NCBI GenBank assembly: GCA_951799425.1 | Contig: OX637395.1 | Span: forward strand, 39,007,175-39,071,174 | Direction: 5' to 3' | DNA: 64,000 bases | DNA from: Ilex aquifolium | Lineage: Eukaryota > Streptophyta > Magnoliopsida > Aquifoliales > Aquifoliaceae | In this document: one piece after another, positions 11,520-24,200 of the stretch | Numbering within the stretch: the first letter of the stretch is position 1 | Layout of the letters: each line of letters starts with the position of its first letter | Translations under genes and position numbers: made by a program | The notes under the pieces: model-generated | The model's input: the letters and a program-made list of their open reading frames with translations, nothing else | Told to the model about the DNA's origin: nothing | Database searches by the model: none

Positions 11520-13116
11520 AAAAAATTACACAAAATAGTTCTAACTTGTTCTCTAAATTTATCTAATTTTTGTTCTAAGTTTTCAAAAAATAACTAATCA
11601 AACAACTTTTCTTTCAAAAACTATTTTCGAAAATATAAAATAGTTTTTGATATTTCAAAGATGGTTTAAACACTTAACCTTTAACAGTATTTGCATCGAG
11701 GAGTAGTTCTCGAACTCAAACTTACACCGAAAAGAATAGTAGATATACTTCTTTAGAATAAAGGGTGGATATGAGCTTCATATAATAAAATTGTTCTATT
11801 TTGATATAAATATCACTATAGTCTCGAAAATGGACCAAGTAATTATAATATTATATACATCCTATTTTTCCAAAGCCGACTATCAACTTAATATGTCCTG
11901 CACTTAGTATATGCTTGGAACAGCTTTTGTGAAGTGATTAACAGAGTATTTTGTCTTACTAATTGTTCTTTGAAATCTAAACTGAGAGAAAGAGATAGAG
12001 AGAGACTGTACTACTGTAGACTGTAGACTGTAGACTTTAGACTTATGGGAGCTTGGAGCGTCACTCCCACTAAATGGTGTCAATTTTATTCACGCACACA
12101 AACCCGATATTCGATATGATATAACTAAATAAATGAATTAAATTAAGATTGGATACGAATAATACGACTAATTGATATTATAAATAAAAAATAAGTAATT
12201 TATATATACAACACGAACTGAAAATAAAACGACCCATAATAACATGACTCAAAAATAACACGACATGACATAAATTGATACCCCTACCACCACCGCAATT
12301 GACTGTACTTTGATGGATCCTTCCTAAGGGTGTCAAACGTGAGTTATAAACGATTACGTGTCGGGTTAACCAGTTGACAGGTGAAAAACATGTAAACTCA
12401 TATACGACCCGTTTAATAAATGGGTGAAAAACCTCAACACGAATACGAATCGTTTAATAAACGGGTAATAAGACACGACTCATTTAACCCGTTTAGTTTT
12501 AATTTATTATTATATTTTTTGTGACTATTACTAAATTTTAAAAAAAAATTATGTGGCTATCACTAAAAAATAATATATATATATTTTATGTGGTTGTCAT
12601 TAAAAAAAATCTACCTAATTTTTTAAAATAGTTATTAATTTATTATTATATCAATGGCAAAATCAATTTTTGGAAATCAAATTCTTTCTCAGGCCATTTG
12701 ATTTTCCAATTTCCAACTTCAATTATAATTTTATTTTTGTTTCAATTTTGGAGTTGACTCCAATTTGGGTTCAATTTCAATTCTACTTCAGTTCGATTCT
12801 GATTTTTGTCAATTTGATTCGATATTGATTGTCGTTAGGCATTCTCGTTTTATTTTGGTTCATTTCCAGTGAAGAAAAAATAAATTTTTAAGGATTGATT
12901 TCTGGATTGAATCTCGGATTTATTTCCTTTACAATTTCGATTTTTAATTCTGGAATTGAGATGTTGGATTTGTGGTTGATTTATTATAGAGGAGGAAGGG
13001 AGAAGACAGATACGGTGTTGAGCTTGTCGGAAAAGAAAGGGATGGTTGGCCGGAGAAGAAGGAAAGGGGTAGTGGGCGCATATACATCAAATCAAAAGAT
13101 GTAATAAAAACAGGAA
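11520..13116. other. Intergenic, AT-rich, old repeats
   Basis: 11520-11680 continues the sequence split by the hAT insertion. 12330-12500 has repeated CCCGTTTAATAAA-type words typical of small plant elements, but no borders could be fixed. No gene seen. Confidence 0.5.
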
Positions 13117-13188
13117 GGGGCATTCCGAGAATCGAACTCGGGACCTCTCGCACCCAAAGCGAGAATCATACCACTAGACCAAATGCCC
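13117..13188 (-). tRNA. tRNA-Pro (anticodon UGG)
   Basis: Minus strand, 72 nt, no intron. The 7-bp acceptor stem pairs GGGCATT with AATGCCC, with C at the discriminator position. The anticodon loop is TTTGGGT between TCTCGC/GCGAGA arms, giving UGG (proline). The B box reads GAGTTCGATTC and the A box TGGTCTAGTGG. A run of five T follows the 3' end on the minus strand, which suits RNA polymerase III termination. The cloverleaf is complete, so it looks functional. It stands alone, with no other tRNA nearby. Confidence 0.96.
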
Positions 13189-13763
13189 AGCTGATTTTAA
13201 AAGTGTCGCTAAATACTAGATATCTAGTTCCGGGGCAAACCACTTCTTGAATAAATTTATCATCCTTCTAAAAAAACTTTGTAAAGATATTACTAGAAAT
13301 ACTTTCCGAAGGACCTAATGAAAACAATTGCTCCAAAAATGGGAAATACAACTGGGAAAAACTTCCGAGTAGAATTATACTTTTTAAAGGTGACATTACA
13401 CTTACTTGGGGTCACTTATGATCGATAATGAAATATTTTAATTGATCATAAATAACTCAAATCAATTAAAACTAAATATTTTAAAATTGTATTTTGACCT
13501 TTATAAGTTATAACTTGCATAATCGATCATAATATTTTACGATTAATTATGTTTTTTATAGTTGTAACTTGCACCTTAAAAAAATTATAACTTCACCAAA
13601 AAAAAATTATAATTTTTCGCACGGCATGATACCGAAGGCGGTACCATCATATTCTTGCTCCAAATGTTGCCTTATTTTGCCAAGTCAAATTGCTGCGACT
13701 ATTTGGAGTAAGACAACAATATCGAACAAAGAAGCTATCAGAATCAGACTGAAAAATATAATC

Positions 13764-13766
13764 TTT

Positions 13767-13797
<31 letters not shown>

Positions 13798-13800
13798 GGG
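13764..13800. repeat. Poly-T/poly-G tract (T13 G24)
   Basis: Thirteen T followed directly by twenty-four G. Such G runs are rare in plant DNA and hard to assemble. Confidence 0.9.
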
Positions 13801-13922
13801 AAATTAAGATATATTATAATATTTTAGAATGTTTGGAGTTGATCTCAATATTTTATGACCGATTATATCCACCGAATAATTGTGTTACACTAGTGGGAAA
13901 ACACTTGTAGACATCCAACCAT

Positions 13923-14173
13923 TTTTTTTTTCCAACAATCAAGGGTATCGATCAAATCACTTTTAGACATATCCAACCATTTTACACGCGCTTTGACTAA
14001 TTCTCTATCTAATCCAGTTAAAAACAAATCATCCACACCAAAAGTAGAATATACATAAAAGATAAATCTCTCATAACCCAGCTCCAAGGAGTTGCCAAAA
14101 TTCAAATTCAAAATATTTGAATTTACAACTCATCTCTATCATCGCTTGGACTATCCCTCGGAGTTATACTTGT
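13923..14173 (-). mobile_element. tRNA-derived SINE
   Basis: On the minus strand the head carries an A-box-like GATAGTCCAAGCGATGATAG and a B-box-like GAATTTGAATTTTGG, and the 3' end is A-rich (poly-T on plus at 13923). It is flanked by the direct repeat ATCCAACCAT at 13913-13922 and 14174-14183, a normal target duplication for LINE-driven retroposition. The same family occurs at 52272-52473. Confidence 0.8.
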
Positions 14174-14838
14174 ATCCAACCATTTGAATCAATACGTTTA
14201 GGCAAAATGATTGGTTACCATCAGAATCATACCTGGATAGTATTCAATCTAGTGGCAGCCATGAAATCATGGCCACCCCAGATTTCTTAATTATGAATAC
14301 ACATTTCTAGGAAACCATGGGGAACCATAGAGGTGGTGTGTTTCGTTTATGTGAAAAAAATAAGGCCGATCGAACTAATTCTTTCATGTAAAATTAACTT
14401 TTAACATAAAATCTATAATATAAAACAGGACAAACTTTAATTTGCACACCCGACAGTCTCGAATAGATTAATCCAACGGTTACCAACATCCCTCTCAAAA
14501 TCATTCACATTGTACTGTGCCTTCAGACACAGATTACCCCTAGTCAATTAAATGCAACAGCAACTATAGCTTCGCATGAAGTCACCCTGTTCTCAAGCAG
14601 CAGCAATCAAGTTAGCTTATTACCATTTGCAATATCACTGTTTGTTAATCATTCATCCACAACTTGGGGTATTTGAGTATCGATCCTGCACCATCCACTT
14701 GACTCTTGGATTCCAATCTAAAGAATACAAACTCACAAACAACAACATATGCACAAATTCTCCGCGACCCGAAAAATAAATAACATGGATTAGCTACTAA
14801 GACCTGTACAACGTATCATTTACCAAATAAAATAGCTT

Positions 14839-17800
14839 TCAAACAGCAGCATTACTGAAGCCACCTTTTGTTTTGGCGTCCTTCAATATTTGAGCTGCAA
14901 GGATCAGGAGCTCCACCATTTCAAATCCTGCAGCAGAAACAAAATCTACCTTCTCTCTGCTGGAGTCGCTGTCATCATCAACCATCTCCTCGTCAAAACG
15001 TTCACCTAATGAAACAACATCTGCCTCAGCTGACCAACTGACAGGAAGGAAGCTACCAAGGGCAGTCTTGACTAGTTTTGCCTCGGTAACAATATTGTCC
15101 AGAGCTTCAAACATGCCAGCAGCAGTATCCTCAGAAGCAGCTGACACTTTGACCTACAAAATAAAATGGCAAAGGAATATAAACAGAAAATGGGTAGTGG
15201 GAATGTAAAAAGAATAAGCGTCAAACAAGCAACCAATCTGTGACTAAACAACAACAATTTTTAATCCAAACACACTTAAGAACATTGCATATTAGAGAAT
15301 AGAAACAAATATGCAACTATGCCAGCTAAATATCAAACTCTCAGGCTAAAATTGAGAGCAAGCTGGACATCCACAAGAAACAAATAAAAATTCAAAAACA
15401 AATTGCAATTGGGTTGTCACTTTTTCCCCATTTTCTTGGCCTGGTACGGGCTTTAATGATACTTTTAGGCCCATCCAAAGAAAAAAAAAAGGAAGAGAAA
15501 AGTGGTTTATTTTAGTTGATGGACCATGGGTCCCATGACAAGAAAGAGAACTTTTTCCGAGATGAAACATTCTTCATGCATGTTGTTGAAAAATGATCAC
15601 ACCTTTAAGAGCGCAAGGCGAAGCCTACGAACCGAAGAAGTCAGATGCTCCATACTTTCCAAGCTCTCCTTGAGGGTTGCATTTTCTATCTTCATTCTGC
15701 AAAAAGAATAGAGAATAAAGAAAACAAGACGACACACGATTTTGGTGAACTTTCCCATGTTTGACATGTCGTAGACTATATTATGGCCAAAATACTTCCA
15801 TTCCATACATATCAAATGTGTGTCAACAAGAAGGCACCACACTTTATTTTGGCAAACCTTGCAAAATCCATGCTGTAATTAGACCTCCTATTGGTAACAT
15901 TTCCTTGAGAATTTTGGTCAGCTTCAGCTCCATTTTCGTTAGAAACTGTACCAATCCACCGTTTCATATATGTTTTCTTCAGAATATTTATCAAGCTTCC
16001 ATCTCTGTCCACAACATTCCTTTTCTGTCCGATGTCCGTCAAAAGTTTTACTTGTTTCGTCTCTTGACATACTTTCCTGCGCAAACGTAGCACATTCTAA
16101 TTACAAAAATCAGAGTACACCGTCCTGATCACAAGAGAGTAATTTTTTTCTTTTCCAAAAAGTAACCATTTATGGGGAACAACTTATGCATTCATTAGCA
16201 AGCATACAACAGCTCAGCAACAGTAACCCAATTCATTTGTACAAAAATCCATAAAGGAGAGGAACAAGCGGGAAGCAACCTGTCCCCTCACCTCCCCCCA
16301 AAGAAACAATAAAAAAAAGGGAAAAAAATCCCAAACCAATGCTGACAACGACACTAAACTCACAATAAAAATAGCCGCATCACCACTAGATAATAAAGAA
16401 CAGAAACAGTGAAGCAGTTGCCTAGAAGATTCTAATAGTACTTGTGAAGAACCAAGAAACTCCCCTTTTCTTTATTGGCCACAAGTAGAGAGTATGTATC
16501 CAACCACTGGTGTGTCGAATGTATCGGCCATTCCCATAGCCATGCCATGGTCTCCCTAGACAAGAATTCTAGAGAATCTAAGGTGCCCATGTGAAATTTA
16601 CGTAGTACACAACAATGAAGCACCATACACAGGTGTCAAAATATTAGTTTAACTTTCAAGCATGGGGGAAGCTGAAATCTATGGGCTGCAATTGATGCAC
16701 TAAAACTTCACGAAACAATCAGTTTAGTTGTGAAACAATCGGTTTTAGTTTAGTTTGAAAACTTCATGCTCCGACAGAGATACCAGGGCGTGAGGACTTC
16801 AAGTTATTGATGAAATCACGCTCCTAAGATTCCAACTTTCAGGTTCTGTTGAGTGATATAGTCTCCTTGTGTTTCCTAAATCCTGATTTTTTCCTCCTCT
16901 TTCCCCCTGCCCCTGGTGGGCACCAAAAAAGAAAACCAAACTAGAAGACATATATCTAGAACCATTGAAAGACCTTCTTGGGTAAAATGCAATCTGACAA
17001 GTGGTAATCAACAAAAAAAAAGGATAATTGCAGTTGATTTTGTTGTCAGTGTACTTCTTCTTACTTCTTTTCCTTTCTTCTCAGATTAAACCATTTTTTA
17101 CTCTCAACAAAAACAGGCTCTTCTTTATCTTGTTTTACTCGTTCTTATGTTGTGTTGACTTTCAAAGGGAAGTTGGAGACAGAGACGGAGATGACAGAGA
17201 CGAATGTGAGGCCTAGACCATAAGCTAAGGTCAATCGAACGCGCATATGGAACAACGTGTAGCTAGCCGCCTTCTCAGGCTAAATCAAAAAGAATTGTTA
17301 GATCAGTCTGTAAGGAGAGCTATTCCAAGGTAAGATTTCCAGAAGAAGATGACATTCGTTTGATGAGAAATAAAAAAGAATATCAAAAATTCGAGTGGCT
17401 GAAGCTAAAGCAGCTACTTTCGAAGAAACAGAAAGAAAAGCAACGACCGGAGTGGGAGAGTCAGAGTCGAAAAGAGGATTCCTCACTTCTTTCTCTCATT
17501 CAAAACTGTGCATGAGACTTTCATCTCACATGGCTCGTAAGTGATAAAAGAAAGAAGATGAGAAAGTCATTCTTTTTCGCTCCTAAGGCGGAAAAAAAAA
17601 GCATTTTGATAGGTCTGGTCTAGGTAGTTTCAATGTCGGAAGAGACAAAATTTTACATAATGCAATGATAATGGAAAAAAAAACATGTAAAATATGGAAT
17701 TTGAATATTTCAGTCACTTCAAGAGATAGTCACAAAAAAAACCAAACATTGACCAAAATCCATATTTAACACTTGATTAACATGAAAACAAAGATGAGAA

Positions 17801-20800
17801 GCACCCAACATTGAAATTTGCAGCCTCAAGCATGGAAGAAATCATACTCTTGAAGTAAATGGTATTCCTGTTTCAACTGTGCCAACTCCATAAGAGCCTT
17901 TACCTTCTCATTTGTAACCTGAAAAAAAAAAATTGCTAAGTCAACACTTGATTAACATAATAAAATTACTAAGAGGCAATTGCATTGAGTTATCCACATA
18001 GCATCATCCACTAGAAGATCACAAGTGGACATCACTGATATAAACAGGTCCCAAATGCTGCCGCTAAATCTTTCAGACACAAAATTTACAACTTCATGAC
18101 CAATGTTGTGGTAGTGCCACATATAATCTAGATTATCATTGCTTATATCCTATCTACCAACATAAATTTTTTTGTACCATCGATCCTGTCAAAAGAATAA
18201 CTTTCTACTTGAGCATTCATTAGCAGTAACACGGGTAACACAGTGAGCAACTTGAAGGCAACACTATAAAATAAAATCTTCAAAAGTGCAGGAAACCAAC
18301 ACTTCGAAAATTACTTGTAGTAAGTTCCGTTGAAGCTCCTCCATTTTTCTTTCAAGAGCTGCATGCACATTTCTATCTAGCAAATGCCTTTCCTCCTGCT
18401 GTGATAGAAGCAACAATGCCTCAACCTGAATGAAATTTTAGAGAGCAGTAAACAAAAATTACAACTCACCAATGAGGAGCATGAACAACAGCATCAAACG
18501 TCCAAAGAATAGGAACTCAAACCAAGTTATCAGAGAATGCAATATGGCGGAGGTTAAGAATTAAAACAACCTTCTCATGCAATGCCTGAGCAAGGGCTGT
18601 TGAAGCATCGCCAGTTCCGACGGTAACAGTGCTTGGCAAGCTAGTTACATTACCCTGCAACAGATAAGGCCAAAACCAACAACTAAATTCAAAATTCCCG
18701 TGTAAAGGAAAATGAAGATTTGAGTCTGACATCAGTGAACTTCAACTCAGAAATTTTTCACTTCTCCAAGTCATGATTCCACATGTATTATTGCATGTAA
18801 GCTTTGCAGACAAACACCAATTCTCAAAATCAAAACTGAAAATCGTGTTGAGTGTAAAAAACTGGCATTTTTTTATAATAGGCATTTCCTCAGATGTGAA
18901 ATGCACATATTAAACACAAACTGTATGGAAATAGCATAGACGGAAATCCGTCTTTTGAATGTAACTAATGCACTTGAGTGGGTTTTGGTACAAAACAAGG
19001 AAATTAAAGAAAGCTGGAAGAATTACTTTTAAAAGTTACTAAATGAAAATATTGAGGACAATGGAAATTATATGTTGTTTAGAGAAAACATTTTTTCGTA
19101 GGATTAGGATGTCGCCGATAAAGGATGCATTAAAGAAAATAAAGACAGGAAAAGCTTTAGGACCTGATGGAATACCTATTGAGGTTTGAAAGTGTCTAGG
19201 GGATGTTAGGGCATCATAGTTAACTAAATTATTTAAATAGTGTCAAGTGTTAACAGTTAACCTGTGTCAGAACCATAAATTAACATCATAAGCATCAGTT
19301 AGCTAATATTTGAGGGCTAACAGGTTTTATCCAGATTCGTCAACAAGTAACTAGGATATAGGAAGAAGGAAGAAAGGATGAGAAAATTATCTGGACTATG
19401 TTGTTCTAATTTTGAATAAGAAGCATTACGTTTCATAACAAAATATTCACCAAAAAAAAAAACCAATCAAAATTACAGGAGGTTATAGATATACATACAC
19501 AAGAGTAGACATGCACGCATTTGCTCATCATGGAGGAGTTTAATAAGATTGTGGAATTGAACATTTGGAGGCACATACAAAGGAGAATGTATTGGGAAGA
19601 AAAAACATTTCAGTCAACCCTCACAAAAAATCTGTAATTTCTTTTGCATGTTCAGAGTTTTGGTCATCTTGCAATGAATTGTAGTATTGACCAATGGTAG
19701 CCCCCTACGGGCGGTTTCCCACCTATGTGGGCAAGGTGGCAAATGTCAAGTATTTGTAATGAGAAATCCAAAACACAATATGATAATTAACGTCAAAGAA
19801 TTATGCAACCAAAAAAAATTATCATAAAGGAAGAAAGGGGCGCCCACAAAAAAAGTAAAGCAATTATACAGGAGAGTCTGTACCTTTGTGATCAAATCAG
19901 CATCAGTATTTATATGTACATCTCGACATTCACTTTCAGGCAACTTTACATCTACTGGAGGAGATTTTAAATTTTGTCCTCCACTGATATCAATTTGCCT
20001 GATCTTTTCTTCTACAGAATTGATAGTTGATTTTAGATGCAAATATCCCTCATCAAGTAGGTTCATGATGTGAACTCTGTGCAGAGAATGGTAATGAAGT
20101 AACCTTGATATCCACTTCTTGACCTTTTCTTCTGAAAGAATCTGCATGTAACTCAATAAAATCAAAACTAACCAGAAAAGGGTAGACATCATATCTCCTT
20201 TCAGAAAACAACTTAGTTCTCACTCTTTTCTTTTCCAAATCGCAAAACTTCTTCTTCAAGTGATTCTCAATTTCCAATCCCTATTTGCCAAAAACGGAGG
20301 AAAACAAATTTAGTTACTGCACTCCCAATAACGACAAGGACCAGAAACTAGAAGCATACCACCCGCAGCTTGTTTTGAAGATTATCCACAGATTTTCTTA
20401 AGATCTCTACTTCTTCCTCTAGAGCACTCTGTCTGAATGAAAAGTTAATCAGATTACGAATAGCAGAAAATGCAAAAATATATCAGGAAATATCTCTGGT
20501 CAAAGTTATGAAACACAATCCAAATTGCAAAATGTAGCAATCCTTGGTGAAGAATTTTCTAAACTTCCCATCAAAGTGATCTTATACATCTTACCCTCCA
20601 AGAGAAACTCATAATATTCACTGAACATGATATCAAAATCGCCAAGGTAAACAGGTTTAGTTCTCCTAAGCTCCAAATAAACCTTAAGAATAACAAAACA
20701 AAGCATTTTGCTAGGCTAATCCCATCATAAAACCTGCATATCAAAAGGATACTATACAGCACATATATAAGCATAAAAAATAGATCACATTATTGTCACA

Positions 20801-21193
20801 CACTGGACAGGCAAATAGCCCAGGCCTAACATAATCACCATCATATAAATAGTATTCCAGTATGGCATAATTTTGGCAAAGCAGAAAAGACTTCCTTCTG
20901 CACCGTGTTAGAAGTGATATTAAAATGAAAAAAAAATCTGAGCAAACTATAGTATTGTCTAGTTTAAAGTGATCTTGATCCAGGTTAGTAACGCATCAGC
21001 AGATCCAGTTTGTTTGAGCAAGAACTACATGATCACATTCAGGCTTAGCTTGGCTCTGCCCCATTAAGATCACATCTAAGACAAAAGGAGTTCAACCACG
21101 AGCTTAAGGTAAAAAGCCATGTGAATTTGCCTCATACAGGAAAATCAATCTTGAATAAGCAATCCCTTTTTTTAGAAAGAAATTAGGAAAAAA

Positions 21194-21235
<42 letters not shown>

Positions 21236-24200
21236 AGATAGAAATTCAATGAAAGTTCGTTTATGTTATGAATGATGTTTTTGGAAGTACAAATAAATTT
21301 AGCATAAACACAATCAGTGAATAAATATTCAACACATCAGGCAACTTTGCAGCACAACTCAAACAGAGGAAAATTTAAAAAATTTGTTAGGTTATCAAAA
21401 CTTACGGTGTATTTGGAGGTGGAAGTTTCCCCATCATTGAAGCTCCACATTTCTGATGAATCATGCAGAAGACATTCACATTTATCTTCCCAACTAGTAC
21501 TCCCAAACGGCCTTAGAGAATGTTGTCTGATCTCATAAAATTTATCAACAACCTGTGATAAATGATAATATTGAGAAATAATTAAACTTAAAGATGAGAA
21601 GCACGTTGTTCATGTAGCAAAATGACTATATGAGTAATTAATATGCAACCAAGTCTTTATAAAGTTTCTGACAAATATTAAGTGGACCCCTAACAACTCA
21701 TGAGTCAACAAAATCATAAGAAACTACCTTATACTACTATAATGACACCATATCCTATTCGTGCATATCATAAACATTCCGATAATGTACTAAAAATCTC
21801 ACAAGGTTGTGCGAAAGCCTTCAGAGAAATCTTTATTTTGGATTAAAAACATCAACATCCAAAACAAATGAACATCCATTCATCTAGTAAGAAAAGAATT
21901 TAACAGCTTAGAACTACAAGCCTTTTGGAGAGATTGTTCTTCTGTAAGATAATAACAATCATATCATTAATAATAAGAATAAACATAGTAATGCCAGTAG
22001 TCACAACATTCTCATTTATAACAAGTCTACACACAAGGCACGACATCCCTTCGAATTTTATACTTGCGGGAAAGCCCAAAACTTTCGACTCCTTTCAACA
22101 CCAATTAAAATTATAGTTCTGCGCGAGAATTGTCATTTGAAATATACAGATAGTCAGATACCCATTCAACAGGTGGCTGGGAAGGCAAAACAAAATCTTA
22201 AGAAATGTCAGGGAAAGTGCAGACAAAGGTGAGAAATGTCAGGCACTGAATTTAAAGACCAGAAGATGTTTACTTCTTGGTCAAGTAAATTTCTGTCATA
22301 CTAGTATTTATCATGAACACAAACACTGCAGCATTCCACTATAGTTATAACTTCCAACTATTTTGATGCCTGCTAGATTTTCTTACCCCACTTGGACAGC
22401 ATTTTTTTCTGTTCGTTCCTTGGTATCGGGAAGTAGGCTGGCAGCATCTTAATAAATGCATGCTTAATGTACAAAGTGAGTTTTGAGGGTGAGACCATCA
22501 TCGAATTCATTTTGCTTTTGACAATAATTTGGTGCAAGGTGTTGGATCCTTCAAGTTTTTTTAGGTCTCTGTCAAGGACTTCAAAAAGTCCTTTATTTTC
22601 CTTTCTCTAATTGGTGCACCTTTTCTTCTTTTGTAGTTACAGAAGGGTGTCCAACTCCAACACCCATTTGAGTAGCAAATCATGAATATTGAGTAGACGC
22701 AGATAGACTTCTGATTTCGAAACCATGTCCTTAGCCATCTCACCTACTCATTCACCATTTCCGTCAGTGTTACAACAATGACATTGTTTGAACTTTGAAG
22801 CTAGAGCTTAACATTTGCATGACTTCATCACTTTACTAACTCAATGCCTAGCGTGCACTTTTGATATTGGTGTTAAAAATAATTAGTCCACTTTTTTCTG
22901 AAGAAGTTACATATATAATCTAACTATTATCACCTATCAGAAGAATATATCAATATGGCATCTCTCAGGTGATAATTTGTACCAAAATGTGTACCTTTTT
23001 GAAAGTCACATTGAGATTCTCCAGCTTTTCTAGATCAATCTGCAGCTTAGCTGTTAACTTCTTCTCTTCAAGACAGCCAGAAGTAAGCTCATCTACCCTG
23101 TCTCACAAGTAAAATTTGCCTCCAACATTAAAATTACAATCCATGGGTGTCCAATGTAAAACGACAAAGATCAAAGGGTAAATTATATCCACCTCCCCTG
23201 AGGTTTGGTCAAATAACAACTGGATGGGAAATAATATTGCACTCCCTTCTGCTTTGGTTGTGTCTATAACAAACTACCCCAGTCGTTAATGTGTCATTAA
23301 TGAGATGTCATAGTGTTTATGATGTAAGCAATTTTTTTTAAAAATACCAAGCTTACCCTTTATAGACCAGCTTGCATTTTTAGAAAACAAGACCCTAAAA
23401 CTCTTCTCTCTATTCTGTCTAGCTGTCCACCAGAAACACTACTAACCAACCACCACTGCCTGCCTGCCATGGTAACTACCACTACCTCCATCCAAACTCA
23501 TTCTTCCTCCGAAACCAATTTCACCCGTGAAACCAATCACCTACCACTCTCTCTCTCTCTCTCCCAACCAAGAAAATCCATTTCTGTCAAAAGTTATCAC
23601 CATCCCTAATTAAATTGTCAAAACCCATCAATATTGAAGGGAAAAGAATCTACATTTATGTTGCCCCTATAACCAGAGATTTTTTTTTTTTTTGGGAGGG
23701 GTGGGGGGGGGGGGGGGGGAGAGAGAAAGAGAGAGATTGAAGCTTTTGGACCCAAACCCACTGCTACAGCCACCATAACAACTCCCACCCCTCCAACGCC
23801 CTCACCCGCCAATCCTTCCACCTCCGAATTCTACAACCAAATTATTTGAAGGATTTATTAATGAGTATAGCCATTGTCTCCATTGCCTCAACCGATCAAC
23901 ATCCTCTTTCCCCCAATAGATTTGATTTCACACTTTGAATGAATTTTATTTTGCTATTTCGGTAATTAGGACCATTTTACTTGTGATTGTGGAAAGTGGT
24001 GAAGGGCTGAAGGTAATTTGATTGGTTGTTTGCAGAGTGGGAGGAGTTGTTTTTTGGTGGTTCGCAGAGGGTGATGGCTAGTGGCTGTTGTTTAGATGAA
24101 ATTTAGGTTGTTATGGGAAAATTGAGAGGATAATTTGGGGGCGGTGGAGTCGAGGGCAATATAGTCATTTAGTTCTCTCCGTCACAGAAATAAAACGGCC

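Larger units (their letters stand above)
13189..14838. other. Intergenic between tRNA-Pro and the coiled-coil gene
   Basis: Contains a T13-G24 homopolymer tract (13764-13800), a SINE (13923-14173) and, at 14415-14550, a stretch resembling one at 45155-45282. The last part before 14839 is probably 3' UTR of the coiled-coil gene. Confidence 0.5.
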
